Part shown: positions 1 through 8,463 of the stretch, in pieces
Layout: every line of letters starts with the position of its first letter
How positions within the stretch are numbered: the first letter of the stretch is position 1
From: HXMU1420-2 sp040830545
Lineage (GTDB): Bacteria; Pseudomonadota; Alphaproteobacteria; Rhodobacterales; Rhodobacteraceae
DNA length: 27,435 bases
Assembly (NCBI GenBank): GCA_040830545.1
Contig: JBFOMB010000174.1
Coordinates: forward strand, 1-27,435
Reading direction: 5' to 3'
Position numbers and translations under genes: made by a program
The notes under the pieces: generated by a model
What the model saw: the letters and a program-made list of their open reading frames with translations, nothing else
Database searches by the model: none
What the model was told of the DNA's origin: nothing

Positions 1-1930
1 CGAACACCCGCCGATTGCCTGCGAATGAGATTGTGCAGATTTCTTCGGCCCGCGTGATGCCGACATAGGCCAGCCGCCGTTCCTCTTCGAGGCCCTTGAC
101 CCCGTTTTCGTCCATGCTGCGCTGGGACGGGAACAGCCCGTCTTCCCAACCGGGCAGGAACACAGCAGGAAACTCCAGCCCCTTGGCGGCGTGCAGCGTC
201 ATGATCGATACCTTTTCGTCCGTATCGCCGCTGTCATTGTCCATGATCAGGCTGACATGCTCCAGGAACCCTTGCAGGTTCTCGAAACTCTCCAACGCCT
301 TGACCAGTTCCTTCAGGTTTTCCAGCCGACCCGGCGCTTCGGGCGTCTTGTCGTTCTGCCACATTGTGGTGTAGCCGCTTTCGTCCAGGATGATCTCGGC
401 CAGTTGCACGTGGCTCAGGTCCTTGTCCCCGGTCATGCGGCCCCAACGGGCAATGTCCTCGACCAGCGCGCGCAGTTGCCCGCCGCCTTTGCCCTTGATC
501 AACCCCTCATCAACCGCAATCCGCGCGCCTTCGACAAGTGGCACGAAGTTTTCGCGGGCCACCTTCTGGATCGTCTGCTGCGCCTTGTCGCCGAGTCCGC
601 GTTTGGGCGTGTTCACGATCCGCTCGAATGCCAGATCATCCTCGGGTGAGACAACAACCCGGAAATAAGCCATTGCATCGCGAATTTCCAAGCGCTCGTA
701 AAAGCGTGGGCCGCCAATGACGCGATAAGGCAGGCCAATGGTCAGGAATCGATCCTCGAACGCGCGCATCTGGTGCGAGGCCCGGACAAGGATCGCCATA
801 TCGTCCAGCTGGAACGGGCGCACGCCGCGTGTACCGCCCTGCATCGCCTCGATCTCTTCCCCGACCCAGCGGGCCTCTTCATCGCCATCCCAATGACCGA
901 TCAGCCGGACCTTTTCACCATCATTGGCATCGGTCCACAGCGTTTTGCCCAAACGCCCCTCATTGCCGGAAATGACACCCGACGCGGCAGCCAGAATATG
1001 CGGAGTAGAGCGGTAGTTCTGTTCCAGCCGCACAACGTGAGCGCCCGGGAAATCCTTTTCGAACCGCAGGATGTTGCCCACCTCGGCCCCGCGCCAGCCA
1101 TAGATCGACTGATCGTCATCCCCGACACAGCAGATGTTGCGATGCCCACCGGCCAGCAGGCGCAGCCACAGGTATTGGGCGATGTTGGTATCTTGGTATT
1201 CGTCAACAAGGATGTAAGCGAACCAGCGGCGGTATTGGTCCAGCACATCGTCATGGGTCTGGAAAATCGTCACCATATGCAGCAGCAGGTCGCCGAAATC
1301 GACGGCGTTCAGCTCCTTCAGGCGCGTCTGGTACTGGTCAAAGAGTTCCGAGCCACGGTGATTGAACGCGCTCGCATCTGCTGCGGGCACCTTGTCCGGT
1401 GTCAAGGCGCGGTTTTTCCAGCCGTCAATCAACCCGGACAACATGCGCGGTGGCCAGCGTTTTTCGTCGATATTCGCAGCAACGATCAACTGTTTCAGCA
1501 AACGGATTTGGTCGTCCGTATCCAGAATCGTGAAGTTCGACTTCAGCCCGACCAGTTCCGCATGGCGCCGCAGCAGCTTTACGCAGATCGAATGGAACGT
1601 GCCGAGCCACGGCATGCCTTCAACCGTCTGACCCAGCATACCTGCGACACGCTCCTTCATCTCGCGCGCGGCCTTGTTCGTGAAAGTCACGGCGAGGATT
1701 TCGTTCGGACGTGCGCGGCCCGTGTTCAGCAGGTGCACGATCCGCGCGGTCAGGGCGCGCGTCTTTCCCGTGCCAGCACCCGCCAGCATCAATACGGGGC
1801 CGTCCAGATGCTCCACCGCTTCGCGCTGCGCGGGGTTCAGCCCGTCCAGATACGGCGTGGGCCGGGCGGCCATGGCGCGCGCGGCAAGAGAGGCACCTTC
1901 GAAGGCGTCGTTTTCGTCAAGACTGCTCAT
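1..1930 (-). CDS. uvrD: UvrD/PcrA-type ATP-dependent DNA helicase, C-terminus cut by window edge
   Basis: Superfamily 1 3'-5' DNA helicase that unwinds DNA in nucleotide excision and mismatch repair. About 643 codons are present, reading leftward off the window. Visible motifs: Walker A AGAGTGKT (residues 50-57), Walker B DEYQD (about 243-247), motif III VGDDDQSIYGWRGA (about 265-280), and a motif-VI-like GITRAEE (about 624-630) followed by SFAGNRR at the very edge. Roughly the last 100-150 residues of a usual 750-800 residue protein lie outside. The start codon is an ATG at 1928-1930; only a weak AGGG precedes it. A GTTC-N7-GTTC LexA-type box lies 41 bp upstream, so SOS induction is likely. 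The gene is divergent from the dehydrogenase at 2120. Family assignment is firm. The choice between the names uvrD and pcrA is convention, and Rep is less likely. Confidence 0.95.
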   Translation of the reverse strand, partial: MSSLDENDAFEGASLAARAMAARPTPYLDGLNPAQREAVEHLDGPVLMLAGAGTGKTRALTARIVHLLNTGRARPNEILAVTFTNKAAREMKERVAGMLGQTVEGMPWLGTFHSICVKLLRRHAELVGLKSNFTILDTDDQIRLLKQLIVAANIDEKRWPPRMLSGLIDGWKNRALTPDKVPAADASAFNHRGSELFDQYQTRLKELNAVDFGDLLLHMVTIFQTHDDVLDQYRRWFAYILVDEYQDTNIAQYLWLRLLAGGHRNICCVGDDDQSIYGWRGAEVGNILRFEKDFPGAHVVRLEQNYRSTPHILAAASGVISGNEGRLGKTLWTDANDGEKVRLIGHWDGDEEARWVGEEIEAMQGGTRGVRPFQLDDMAILVRASHQMRAFEDRFLTIGLPYRVIGGPRFYERLEIRDAMAYFRVVVSPEDDLAFERIVNTPKRGLGDKAQQTIQKVARENFVPLVEGARIAVDEGLIKGKGGGQLRALVEDIARWGRMTGDKDLSHVQLAEIILDESGYTTMWQNDKTPEAPGRLENLKELVKALESFENLQGFLEHVSLIMDNDSGDTDEKVSIMTLHAAKGLEFPAVFLPGWEDGLFPSQRSMDENGVKGLEEERRLAYVGITRAEEICTISFAGNRRVF

Positions 1931-1970
1931 GGGCGGACCCTAACCTGAATCCCACAACGGGAAAAGAGGT

Positions 1971-1985
1971 GTTCGCTCTCTGTTC
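1971..1985 (-). promoter_or_regulatory. LexA (SOS) box of alphaproteobacterial type upstream of the helicase
   Basis: An exact GTTC-GCTCTCT-GTTC is seen, that is GTTC-N7-GTTC, the direct-repeat LexA operator known in alphaproteobacteria such as Rhodobacter. It lies 41 bp before the helicase start, where a repressor would cover the promoter. That the downstream gene is a DNA-repair helicase supports the call. Binding is inferred, not shown. Confidence 0.75.
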
Positions 1986-1998
1986 TTCGGCTCGCTGG

Positions 1999-2062
1999 CG
2001 TTTTCTTGCAAGGAAAACGAAGCGGAAAATCAATTTTCCGCACCGGAATTTTCGAAAATTCC
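1999..2062. promoter_or_regulatory. Three tandem phased palindromes, candidate operator array
   Basis: Three inverted repeats lie back to back in the divergent intergenic region. The first has arms CGTTTTC/GAAAACG (1999-2005 and 2013-2019). The second has CGGAAAAT/ATTTTCCG (2023-2030 and 2033-2040). The third is a perfect 18-bp palindrome GGAATTTTCGAAAATTCC (2045-2062). Their centres are about 22 bp apart, near two helical turns, and all share a TTTTC/GAAAA theme. They sit 58 bp upstream of the hydroxy-acid dehydrogenase start, between it and the LexA box. A multi-dimer operator for an unknown regulator is the simplest reading. No regulator gene is adjacent. Confidence 0.5.
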
Positions 2063-2119
2063 CGGTTCCACGCACCGCGGGGTAGACATCGGATTGAAAA
2101 CAGGCGCAATTCTCGCCCC

Positions 2120-3259
2120 ATGGACCTGCATGCCAGATACCCGGGGCTCGACGACCTGCGAAAGCGCGCCAAGCAACGCTTGCCGCATTTCGCGTGGGAG
2201 TATCTGGACAGCGGGACCGGCGTGGATGCGGCCCGAACCCGCAACCGCACGGCACTGGATCGGATCGGGTTTCTGCCAGGCATTTTGCACGGCATCAAGG
2301 AACCGGACTTGAACTGCAATATACTGGGCGAAGACATGGCGCTGCCTTTTGGCGTTGCGCCGGTTGGCATGTCCGGCCTGTTCTGGCCCGGGGCCGAGCA
2401 GATGTTAGCCCGCGCAGCGGCTGCGGCCCAGATCCCTTATACCCTGTCCACTGTCGCCAGCCAAAGCCCCGAAGATGTTGCGCCGGCCCTTGGGCCCCAT
2501 GCGTGGTTCCAGTTGTATCCGCCGAAGGAAGAAGCGATGCGGCTGGATATGCTGGAGCGCATCAAGGCCGCCGGGTTCCGCGTGCTGGTTCTGACGGTCG
2601 ATGTGCCCGTGGCCAGCCGCCGCGAACGGCAGGTCCGGTCTGGCTTGCAACAGCCGCCGCGTCTGACGCCCCGTATCATGGCGCAGGTGGCCATACGCCC
2701 GGCCTGGGCGTTGGCCTCGGCCCGGCGGGGCATGCCCAAGCTGCGCACGCTGGAGAAATATGTTCCTGGTCCCCAAAAAGCGATGCCACCGGGCGGGCAT
2801 ATCGGCTACTTGCTGCGGGCCTCGCCGGACCTCGACTATGTCAAATGGTTGCGGGATCGCTGGGATGGTCCGCTGGTGATCAAGGGTGTGATGCGGGTTG
2901 AAGACACGGAACCCTTGCAGGCGGCGGGTGTCGACGCGCTATGGGTCTCAAACCATGGCGGTCGCCAGTTCGACGGCACACCCGCGAGCATTGAAGTGCT
3001 ACCGGACATCCGGGCCGCTTCCAATCTGCCGGTCATCTTTGACAGTGGGATCGAGGGCGGGCTGGACGTCATTCGCGCGCTCTCATTGGGGGCGGATTTC
3101 GTCATGCTGGGCCGCGCGTTTCACTACGCCGTTGCCGCACTGGGGGCCGCCGGACCCGCACATTTGATTGACATGTTCCGCCAGGATATCAGTTCCTGCC
3201 TGGGGCAAATGGGCGTGCCTGATCTGTCCGAAATCCCCGCTCCGATTCGGCTCGATTGA
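2120..3259 (+). CDS. FMN-dependent alpha-hydroxy-acid dehydrogenase (L-lactate dehydrogenase/glycolate oxidase family)
   Basis: Oxidises an L-2-hydroxy acid (lactate-, glycolate- or mandelate-like) to the 2-oxo acid with FMN, passing electrons to quinone or oxygen. It has 379 residues, the normal family length. Visible features: the N-terminal AWEYLDSG segment (25-32), QLYPP (131-135), LTVDVPVASRRERQVRSG (159-175), FMN-contact Lys255, the catalytic SNHGGRQFDG (277-286, with His279 and Arg282) and DSGIEGGLDV with GADFVMLGRAF near the C-terminus. The frame is open 38 codons further upstream, but those residues are basic and unrelated to the family and overlap the palindromes, so ATG 2120 is chosen. 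No clear Shine-Dalgarno sequence precedes it. The neighbour pyruvate carboxylase uses pyruvate, the product if the substrate is lactate. Substrate is uncertain. Confidence 0.93.
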   Translation: MDLHARYPGLDDLRKRAKQRLPHFAWEYLDSGTGVDAARTRNRTALDRIGFLPGILHGIKEPDLNCNILGEDMALPFGVAPVGMSGLFWPGAEQMLARAAAAAQIPYTLSTVASQSPEDVAPALGPHAWFQLYPPKEEAMRLDMLERIKAAGFRVLVLTVDVPVASRRERQVRSGLQQPPRLTPRIMAQVAIRPAWALASARRGMPKLRTLEKYVPGPQKAMPPGGHIGYLLRASPDLDYVKWLRDRWDGPLVIKGVMRVEDTEPLQAAGVDALWVSNHGGRQFDGTPASIEVLPDIRAASNLPVIFDSGIEGGLDVIRALSLGADFVMLGRAFHYAVAALGAAGPAHLIDMFRQDISSCLGQMGVPDLSEIPAPIRLD

Positions 3260-3266
3260 CGCCACG

Positions 3267-3308
3267 GCAATGCTGCGTCTGCAATGTTAGCGCCGCAATG
3301 CCGCATTT
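3267..3308 (+). repeat. Three GCAATG direct repeats at exact 14-bp period
   Basis: GCAATG occurs at 3267, 3281 and 3295, so the period is exactly 14 bp; the third unit runs to 3308. The remaining eight bases of each unit vary. The repeats lie in the 145-bp gap before the pyruvate carboxylase gene. They could be regulator half-sites on alternating helix faces or chance. No intrinsic terminator is seen in this gap. Confidence 0.35.
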
Positions 3309-3404
3309 AGTGCCGAAACTGTCCTCAAATGCCCTTGTTCAACATGCCGCAGACAGGGCAAACATCGTTCCATCAAAATAGGCCACCTGAAATCGGAGAC
3401 CTGA

Positions 3405-6400
3405 ATGCCTGAATTCCGCAAAATCCTGATCGCCAACCGCGGTGAAATCGCCATCCGCGTGATGCGCGCCGCCAACGAAATGGGAAAACGGACTGTTGCT
3501 GTCTATGCGGAGGAGGACAAGCTGGGCCTGCACCGGTTCAAGGCGGACGAAGCCTATCGCATCGGCGAAGGGATGGGGCCGGTGGCGGCCTATCTGTCGA
3601 TCGAGGAAATCATCCGTGTCGCCCGTGAAAGCGGGGCGGATGCGATTCATCCGGGGTATGGCCTGTTGTCGGAAAACCCCGATTTCGTGGATGCCTGTAC
3701 GCAGGCCGGGATCACCTTCATCGGGCCCAAGGCCGAAACCATGCGGGCGCTTGGCGACAAGGCCAGCGCGCGCAAGGTTGCTGTTGCTGCAGGCGTACCC
3801 GTCATTCCCGCCACCGAGGTGCTGGGCGACGACATGGACGCCATCCGGGCCGAGGCGGCTGAAATCGGCTATCCCCTGATGCTCAAGGCATCCTGGGGTG
3901 GCGGCGGTCGCGGTATGCGCCCGATTTCAGAGGCGGCGGAGCTGGAAGAAAAGGTTCGCGAAGGTCGCCGCGAAGCCGAAGCCGCCTTTGGCAATGGCGA
4001 GGGCTATCTGGAAAAGATGATCACCCGTGCCCGCCATGTCGAGGTGCAGATACTCGGTGACAAGCACGGGTCGATGTATCACCTGTTTGAACGTGACTGT
4101 TCAGTCCAGCGGCGCAACCAGAAGGTCGTGGAACGCGCCCCGGCCCCGTACTTGAGCGACGACCAGCGGGCCGAGATTTGCGAACTGGGCTACAAGATCT
4201 GCAAACACGTGAACTACGAATGCGCAGGCACTGTAGAATTCCTGATGGATATGAACACAGGTAAGTTCTACTTCATCGAAGTGAACCCGCGTGTGCAGGT
4301 CGAACACACAGTGACCGAGGAAGTCACCGGCATCGACATCGTCCAGGCCCAGATCATGATCGCCGAGGGCAAAACCATCGCCGAGGCAACCGGCAAGGAC
4401 AGCCAGGATGACATTTCGCTGAACGGCCACGCCCTTCAGACTCGAGTGACAACCGAAGACCCACAGAACAACTTCATCCCCGACTATGGCCGCATCACCG
4501 CCTATCGCTCGGCTACGGGCATGGGCATCCGTCTGGATGGCGGTACGGCTTATGCGGGCGGGGTGATTACGCGGTACTATGACTCGCTGCTGACCAAGGT
4601 CACCGCCTGGGCGCCAACACCGGAAAAGGCCATTGCACGCATGGACCGGGCATTGCGCGAATTCCGGGTGCGAGGCGTCAGCACCAACATCGCCTTTGTC
4701 GAGAACCTGCTGAAACACCCGACCTTCCTGTCGAACGAATACACAACCAATTTCATCGACGAAACGCAGGACCTGTTCCAGTTCAAGCGCCGCCGCGACA
4801 GGGGCACCAAAGTGCTGACCTATATCGCGGACATCACCGTGAACGGGCACCCGGAAACCAAGGACCGCCCGCGTCCCCGAGCGGATCTCAAGGACCCGCG
4901 CCCGCCGGTCACACATGTGGATGCACCTGCCTATGGCACGCGCAACCTGCTGGAACAGAAGGGTCCGCAAGCGGTTGCCAATTGGATGAAAGCCCAGCGA
5001 CAGGTTCTGGTCACTGACACCACCATGCGCGACGGGCATCAGTCGCTGCTGGCCACGCGTATGCGGTCATACGACATGATCCGCGTTGCGCCTGCCTATT
5101 CCGCAGCATTGCCGCAGCTCTTTTCGATTGAATGCTGGGGGGGCGCGACATTCGACGTGGCCTACCGGTTCCTGCAGGAATGCCCGTGGCAACGTCTGCG
5201 CGACCTGCGTGCGGCGCTTCCCAACGTCATGACACAGATGCTGTTGCGTGGGGCGAACGGCGTTGGCTATACCAACTACCCCGACAATGTGGTGCAGGAG
5301 TTTGTCCGCGTCGCGGCGCAGACCGGGATCGACGTGTTCCGCGTGTTTGACAGTCTGAACTGGGTCGAAAACATGCGTGTCGCCATGGACGCGGTGATCG
5401 AGCAGAACAAGATCTGCGAAGGCACGGTCTGTTACACCGGGGACATTCTGGACCCGGACCGCGCGAAATATGACCTGAAATATTACGTTGCCATGGGGCA
5501 GGAACTGCGCAACGCAGGTGCGCATGTGCTGGGTCTGAAGGACATGGCCGGGCTACTCAAACCTGCCTCGGCCAAAATCCTGATCAAGGCGCTGCGCGAA
5601 GAGGTTGGCCTGCCAATCCACTTCCACACACACGACACGGCAGGCATCGCCAGTGCCACGATCCTGGCCGCTGCCGAGGCGGGCGTGGACGCGGTGGACT
5701 GCGCGATGGATGCGCTCAGCGGGAATACGTCTCAGGCCACGATGGGGTCCGTTGTCGAAGCGTTGAAGCACACCGATCGCGACACTGGCCTGGACATGGA
5801 GGCGATCCGCCAGATTTCTGACTACTGGGACGAAGTGCGCGGGCACTACGCCGCGTTTGAAAGCGGCATGCAGGCCCCGTCTTCCGAGGTCTATTTGCAC
5901 GAAATGCCCGGCGGGCAGTTCACCAATCTCAAGGCGCAGGCGCGCTCGCTGGGGCTGGAAGACCGTTGGCCCGAGGTGGCGCAGACCTATGCCGACGTGA
6001 ACCGCATGTTCGGTGACATCGTAAAGGTCACGCCGTCTTCCAAGGTGGTGGGTGACATGGCGCTGATGATGGGCAGCCAGGGGCTGACCCGTGATCAGGT
6101 CGAAGATCCGGCATCCGACGTGGCCTTCCCGGATTCGGTGGTCGACATGATGCGCGGCAATCTGGGTCAGCCTCCGGGCGGTTTCCCCGAGGCGTTGCAA
6201 TCCAAAGTGCTGAAGGGAGAAGAGCCTCTGTTACACCGTCCGGGCCGGGACGTGCCTGCTGTCGATCTGGAAGAGACGCGGCAAAGCCTCAGCACCGAAC
6301 TGGAAGGCAAGGATGTCGATGACGAGGATCTAAGTGGTTACCTGATGTATCCAAAGGTCTTCCTCGACTACATGGGCCGTCACCGCCAATACGGACCTGT

Positions 6401-6848
6401 TCGCGCCCTGCCGACCAAGACGTTCTTCTATGGCATGCAGCCGGGTGAAGAAATCACGGCGGAAATCGACCCCGGAAAAACGCTGGAAATCCGCCTGCAG
6501 GCTGTGGGCGAAACCACCGAAGATGGCGAAGTACGTGTGTTCTTTGAACTGAACGGCCAGCCTCGCGTGATCCGTGTGCCGAACCGTTTGGTGAAATCCA
6601 CCGCCGCGGCCCGGCCCAAGGCTGATGTTGGTAACCCGAACCATATCGGCGCGCCGATGCCGGGTGTTGTCGCCTCTGTCGGGGTGCAGCCTGGCCAGAA
6701 GGTGAGCGAAGGCGATCTGCTGCTGACCATCGAAGCGATGAAAATGGAAACCGGTTTGCATGCGGAACGGGATGCTGTTGTCACAGCGGTCCACGTGCAG
6801 CCGGGCGGTCAGATCGACGCCAAAGACCTGCTGGTAGAGTTGGAATGA
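3405..6848 (+). CDS. pyc: Pyruvate carboxylase (single-chain, biotin-dependent)
   Basis: Carboxylates pyruvate to oxaloacetate with ATP and bicarbonate, the main anaplerotic step; cytoplasmic tetramer. The 1147 residues match full-length single-chain enzymes. Domains in order: biotin carboxylase (about 1-460; ILIANRGEIAIRV at the start, ATP-grasp glycine loop WGGGGRGMR near 165-173, EVNPRVQVEHTVTEE near 292-306), carboxyltransferase (TDTTMRDGHQS near 536-546, ECWGGATFDV, metal-binding HFHTHDTAG near 739-747), allosteric linker, and C-terminal biotinyl domain with EAMKMET, biotin-accepting Lys1113. ATG 3405 follows a CGGAGA ribosome site. The stop overlaps the start of the VOC gene (ATGA), so the two are translationally coupled. 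The reading frame is intact. Confidence 0.98.
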   Translation: MPEFRKILIANRGEIAIRVMRAANEMGKRTVAVYAEEDKLGLHRFKADEAYRIGEGMGPVAAYLSIEEIIRVARESGADAIHPGYGLLSENPDFVDACTQAGITFIGPKAETMRALGDKASARKVAVAAGVPVIPATEVLGDDMDAIRAEAAEIGYPLMLKASWGGGGRGMRPISEAAELEEKVREGRREAEAAFGNGEGYLEKMITRARHVEVQILGDKHGSMYHLFERDCSVQRRNQKVVERAPAPYLSDDQRAEICELGYKICKHVNYECAGTVEFLMDMNTGKFYFIEVNPRVQVEHTVTEEVTGIDIVQAQIMIAEGKTIAEATGKDSQDDISLNGHALQTRVTTEDPQNNFIPDYGRITAYRSATGMGIRLDGGTAYAGGVITRYYDSLLTKVTAWAPTPEKAIARMDRALREFRVRGVSTNIAFVENLLKHPTFLSNEYTTNFIDETQDLFQFKRRRDRGTKVLTYIADITVNGHPETKDRPRPRADLKDPRPPVTHVDAPAYGTRNLLEQKGPQAVANWMKAQRQVLVTDTTMRDGHQSLLATRMRSYDMIRVAPAYSAALPQLFSIECWGGATFDVAYRFLQECPWQRLRDLRAALPNVMTQMLLRGANGVGYTNYPDNVVQEFVRVAAQTGIDVFRVFDSLNWVENMRVAMDAVIEQNKICEGTVCYTGDILDPDRAKYDLKYYVAMGQELRNAGAHVLGLKDMAGLLKPASAKILIKALREEVGLPIHFHTHDTAGIASATILAAAEAGVDAVDCAMDALSGNTSQATMGSVVEALKHTDRDTGLDMEAIRQISDYWDEVRGHYAAFESGMQAPSSEVYLHEMPGGQFTNLKAQARSLGLEDRWPEVAQTYADVNRMFGDIVKVTPSSKVVGDMALMMGSQGLTRDQVEDPASDVAFPDSVVDMMRGNLGQPPGGFPEALQSKVLKGEEPLLHRPGRDVPAVDLEETRQSLSTELEGKDVDDEDLSGYLMYPKVFLDYMGRHRQYGPVRALPTKTFFYGMQPGEEITAEIDPGKTLEIRLQAVGETTEDGEVRVFFELNGQPRVIRVPNRLVKSTAAARPKADVGNPNHIGAPMPGVVASVGVQPGQKVSEGDLLLTIEAMKMETGLHAERDAVVTAVHVQPGGQIDAKDLLVELE

Positions 6849-7231
6849 GCCAGCACCTCGCCCTCGTCGCCGTTCTGGTCCCGGACTATGACGAAGGCAT
6901 CGCCTTCTTCACCGGTGCGCTGGGCTTTGACCTGCTAGAGGACACCGACCAGGGTGCGGGCAAACGCTGGGTCCGCGTGGCACCGCGTGGCGCTCAGACG
7001 GCATTCCTGCTGGCCCGCGCGGTGGATGACCAACGCGCCATGATCGGCCAGCAGGGCGGCGGACGGGTCTGGCTGTTCCTGCAAACGGAAGATTTTGCGC
7101 GCAACCATGCGGCGTTTTTGGCCAATGGTGTGGTGTTCGAAGAAGAACCCCGTCAGGAAGCCTACGGCACAGTCGCAGTGTTCCGAGATCCGTGGGGCAA
7201 CCGATGGGATTTAATCCAGTTCGCCGGGTGA
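6845..7231 (+). CDS. VOC-superfamily protein (glyoxalase/bleomycin-resistance fold)
   Basis: Small 128-residue protein of the vicinal-oxygen-chelate superfamily, comprising glyoxalases, ring-cleaving dioxygenases and antibiotic-binding proteins. It has the paired beta-alpha-beta-beta-beta pattern: an N-terminal half with VLVPDYDEGIAFFTGALGFDLLED and a C-terminal half ending in YGTVAVFRDPWGNRWDLIQ, where the DPWGN turn is typical. A single VOC domain of this length should dimerise. The start ATG overlaps the pyruvate carboxylase stop by four bases, which implies co-expression, but a link in function is not evident. Substrate unknown; the fold call is firm. Confidence 0.9.
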   Translation: MSQHLALVAVLVPDYDEGIAFFTGALGFDLLEDTDQGAGKRWVRVAPRGAQTAFLLARAVDDQRAMIGQQGGGRVWLFLQTEDFARNHAAFLANGVVFEEEPRQEAYGTVAVFRDPWGNRWDLIQFAG

Positions 7232-7557
7232 CAAGAAGGCCAGATCCCGTGCTTCGCCGTAAGGAAGGTCTGGTTTCCGGGTTCTCGCCCCGGGGGCCCT
7301 GAATCTACACTGCGTGCCGCGTCGATCATAGCAGGCTCCAATCGCGATCTCCTTTGAGCCAACGAAAACCGTGCGGAAAAACTGACGCACTGCGGACTCG
7401 GCAAACTTCCAGATCGCGTGCAGACCAGCACGCTTTCCGTTTCTGCAACGACAAGTCTTTTTTGTTCCATGGAAATTTGTCAGGATTGGTTTCAACATCC
7501 AGTGCACTGTGGGGATTTTGCTTGCACAAAGGCATATCGAAAGGAGTTTTAACAGGT
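7232..7557. other. 326-bp gap without a recognisable gene
   Basis: Follows the VOC gene. A weak hairpin lies at its left end (7240-7273). An open frame from 7354 runs into the next gene, but its residues are basic and of low complexity and look non-coding. GC falls visibly against the flanks. An AAGGAG at 7541-7546 near the right end is probably the ribosome site of the following gene. No convincing promoter is seen. Confidence 0.5.
7240..7276 (+). terminator. Weak possible terminator after pyc and the VOC gene
   Basis: CCAGATC (7240-7246) pairs with GGTCTGG (7267-7273), with one G-T wobble, across a 20-nt loop, and is followed by only TTT. It lies 9 bases after the VOC stop. Position fits a terminator, but the loop is long and the T-run short. 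Confidence 0.25.
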
Positions 7558-8463
7558 TTGCTCACGGCCGTGCTCGCCATGCTTCTCGCAATTGCCGCAT
7601 GGTTCGTCTTGATTGCGCCAGGTGTGTGGACAAACAACATTTCCAATCGCGATCTGATAGATACGACGGCTGACGCTCAACTCCCGAGAGAAGTGGATGG
7701 GCGTTCTGCTGAACTCCTATCGGCCTTTCACGGACTTGACGCCTTGCCGCGTCTCGCAAACGCGATCTGCAGAGGCTCAGCAGGTTTCGCAGGAATGCCC
7801 GTGATCTTTTCGACAGAGATCGACATCAGCACGATGCAAGCGGGAGATTTCAGAGTCACGACTCGGTCCGGCCAGATCGGAACGTTGCACTGTGCCTCCG
7901 TTCTGCCTGCCACCGACCCAGGCGAGTTGCGTACCGTCCTCTTGATAGGGGATCTGGGGCCGTCCGACACCGACCCACCTGTTAGCGTTGAAATCGTTGG
8001 GCACCTGCATTCGATCGACGGCACCTTGGATTTTCGCGGGGCAAAAATCGGGACAGTACCGCTAGCCGATGGGCCCTCGATAGCTTTGGCCGAGATTGTA
8101 GAAGACTGGAGGCGGGTCGGCACTTTGGGCCCGCGCCGTGTGCGTGGCAGCCTTTGCCCGGAAGAAGGCATCGTTCAGGCGATACGCGTCGCTTGGGAGG
8201 GTGGCGTAACGTTGGAGGACGGCACGGAACCGGGCGCGACGGAGCGCGACCTCTACAATATCACAGTCGAGGCACCGGATGGGTCCCAACGCGAAGTTAA
8301 GCCAGTCGCACTGGCCAACCTTGGAGATGGGGACAACAACCATATGCTTTGCATGGATGTAGTGGATCGTCCTATATCAGTTTCCTTTCCAGAAGGTATC
8401 TTTGTGGACCCTAATGACGATCTAAATCCAGCGACACAGATGGAAATCAACCAGTTGCGCTAA
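7558..8463 (+). CDS. Unrecognised membrane-anchored or exported protein
   Basis: No family recognised. Using TTG 7558, which lies 11 bases after AAGGAG (7541-7546), gives 301 residues. They open with an uninterrupted hydrophobic stretch (LLTAVLAMLLAIAAWFVLIAPG) acting as signal peptide or membrane anchor. The rest is soluble and looks beta-rich, with alternating DFRVTTRSGQIGTLHCASV, LRTVLLIGDLG and PPVSVEIVGHLHS strand-like segments. It contains several cysteines (for example CRGS, LHCAS, SLCPEEG, MLCMD). GTG 7570 and ATG 7579 are alternative starts, and the frame is open upstream to 7354. Codon choice is less GC-biased than in neighbours, suggesting later acquisition. It stands alone, with a gene-free stretch on each side. 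Likely acts in the periplasm; function unknown. Confidence 0.6.
   Translation: MLTAVLAMLLAIAAWFVLIAPGVWTNNISNRDLIDTTADAQLPREVDGRSAELLSAFHGLDALPRLANAICRGSAGFAGMPVIFSTEIDISTMQAGDFRVTTRSGQIGTLHCASVLPATDPGELRTVLLIGDLGPSDTDPPVSVEIVGHLHSIDGTLDFRGAKIGTVPLADGPSIALAEIVEDWRRVGTLGPRRVRGSLCPEEGIVQAIRVAWEGGVTLEDGTEPGATERDLYNITVEAPDGSQREVKPVALANLGDGDNNHMLCMDVVDRPISVSFPEGIFVDPNDDLNPATQMEINQLR

Noticed and set aside
773..1948. 391-codon plus-strand open frame
   Set aside because: Antisense to the UvrD-type helicase with all its helicase motifs; no recognisable protein features.
4101..5039. 312-codon minus-strand open frame inside pyc
   Set aside because: Pyruvate carboxylase is intact on the other strand and the antisense product has no motif.
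7337..7655. 14-bp direct repeat TCCAATCGCGATCT at 7337-7350 and 7642-7655
   Set aside because: In a 27-kb window about one exact 14-mer repeat is expected by chance. The second copy is inside coding sequence and no mobile-element feature goes with it.
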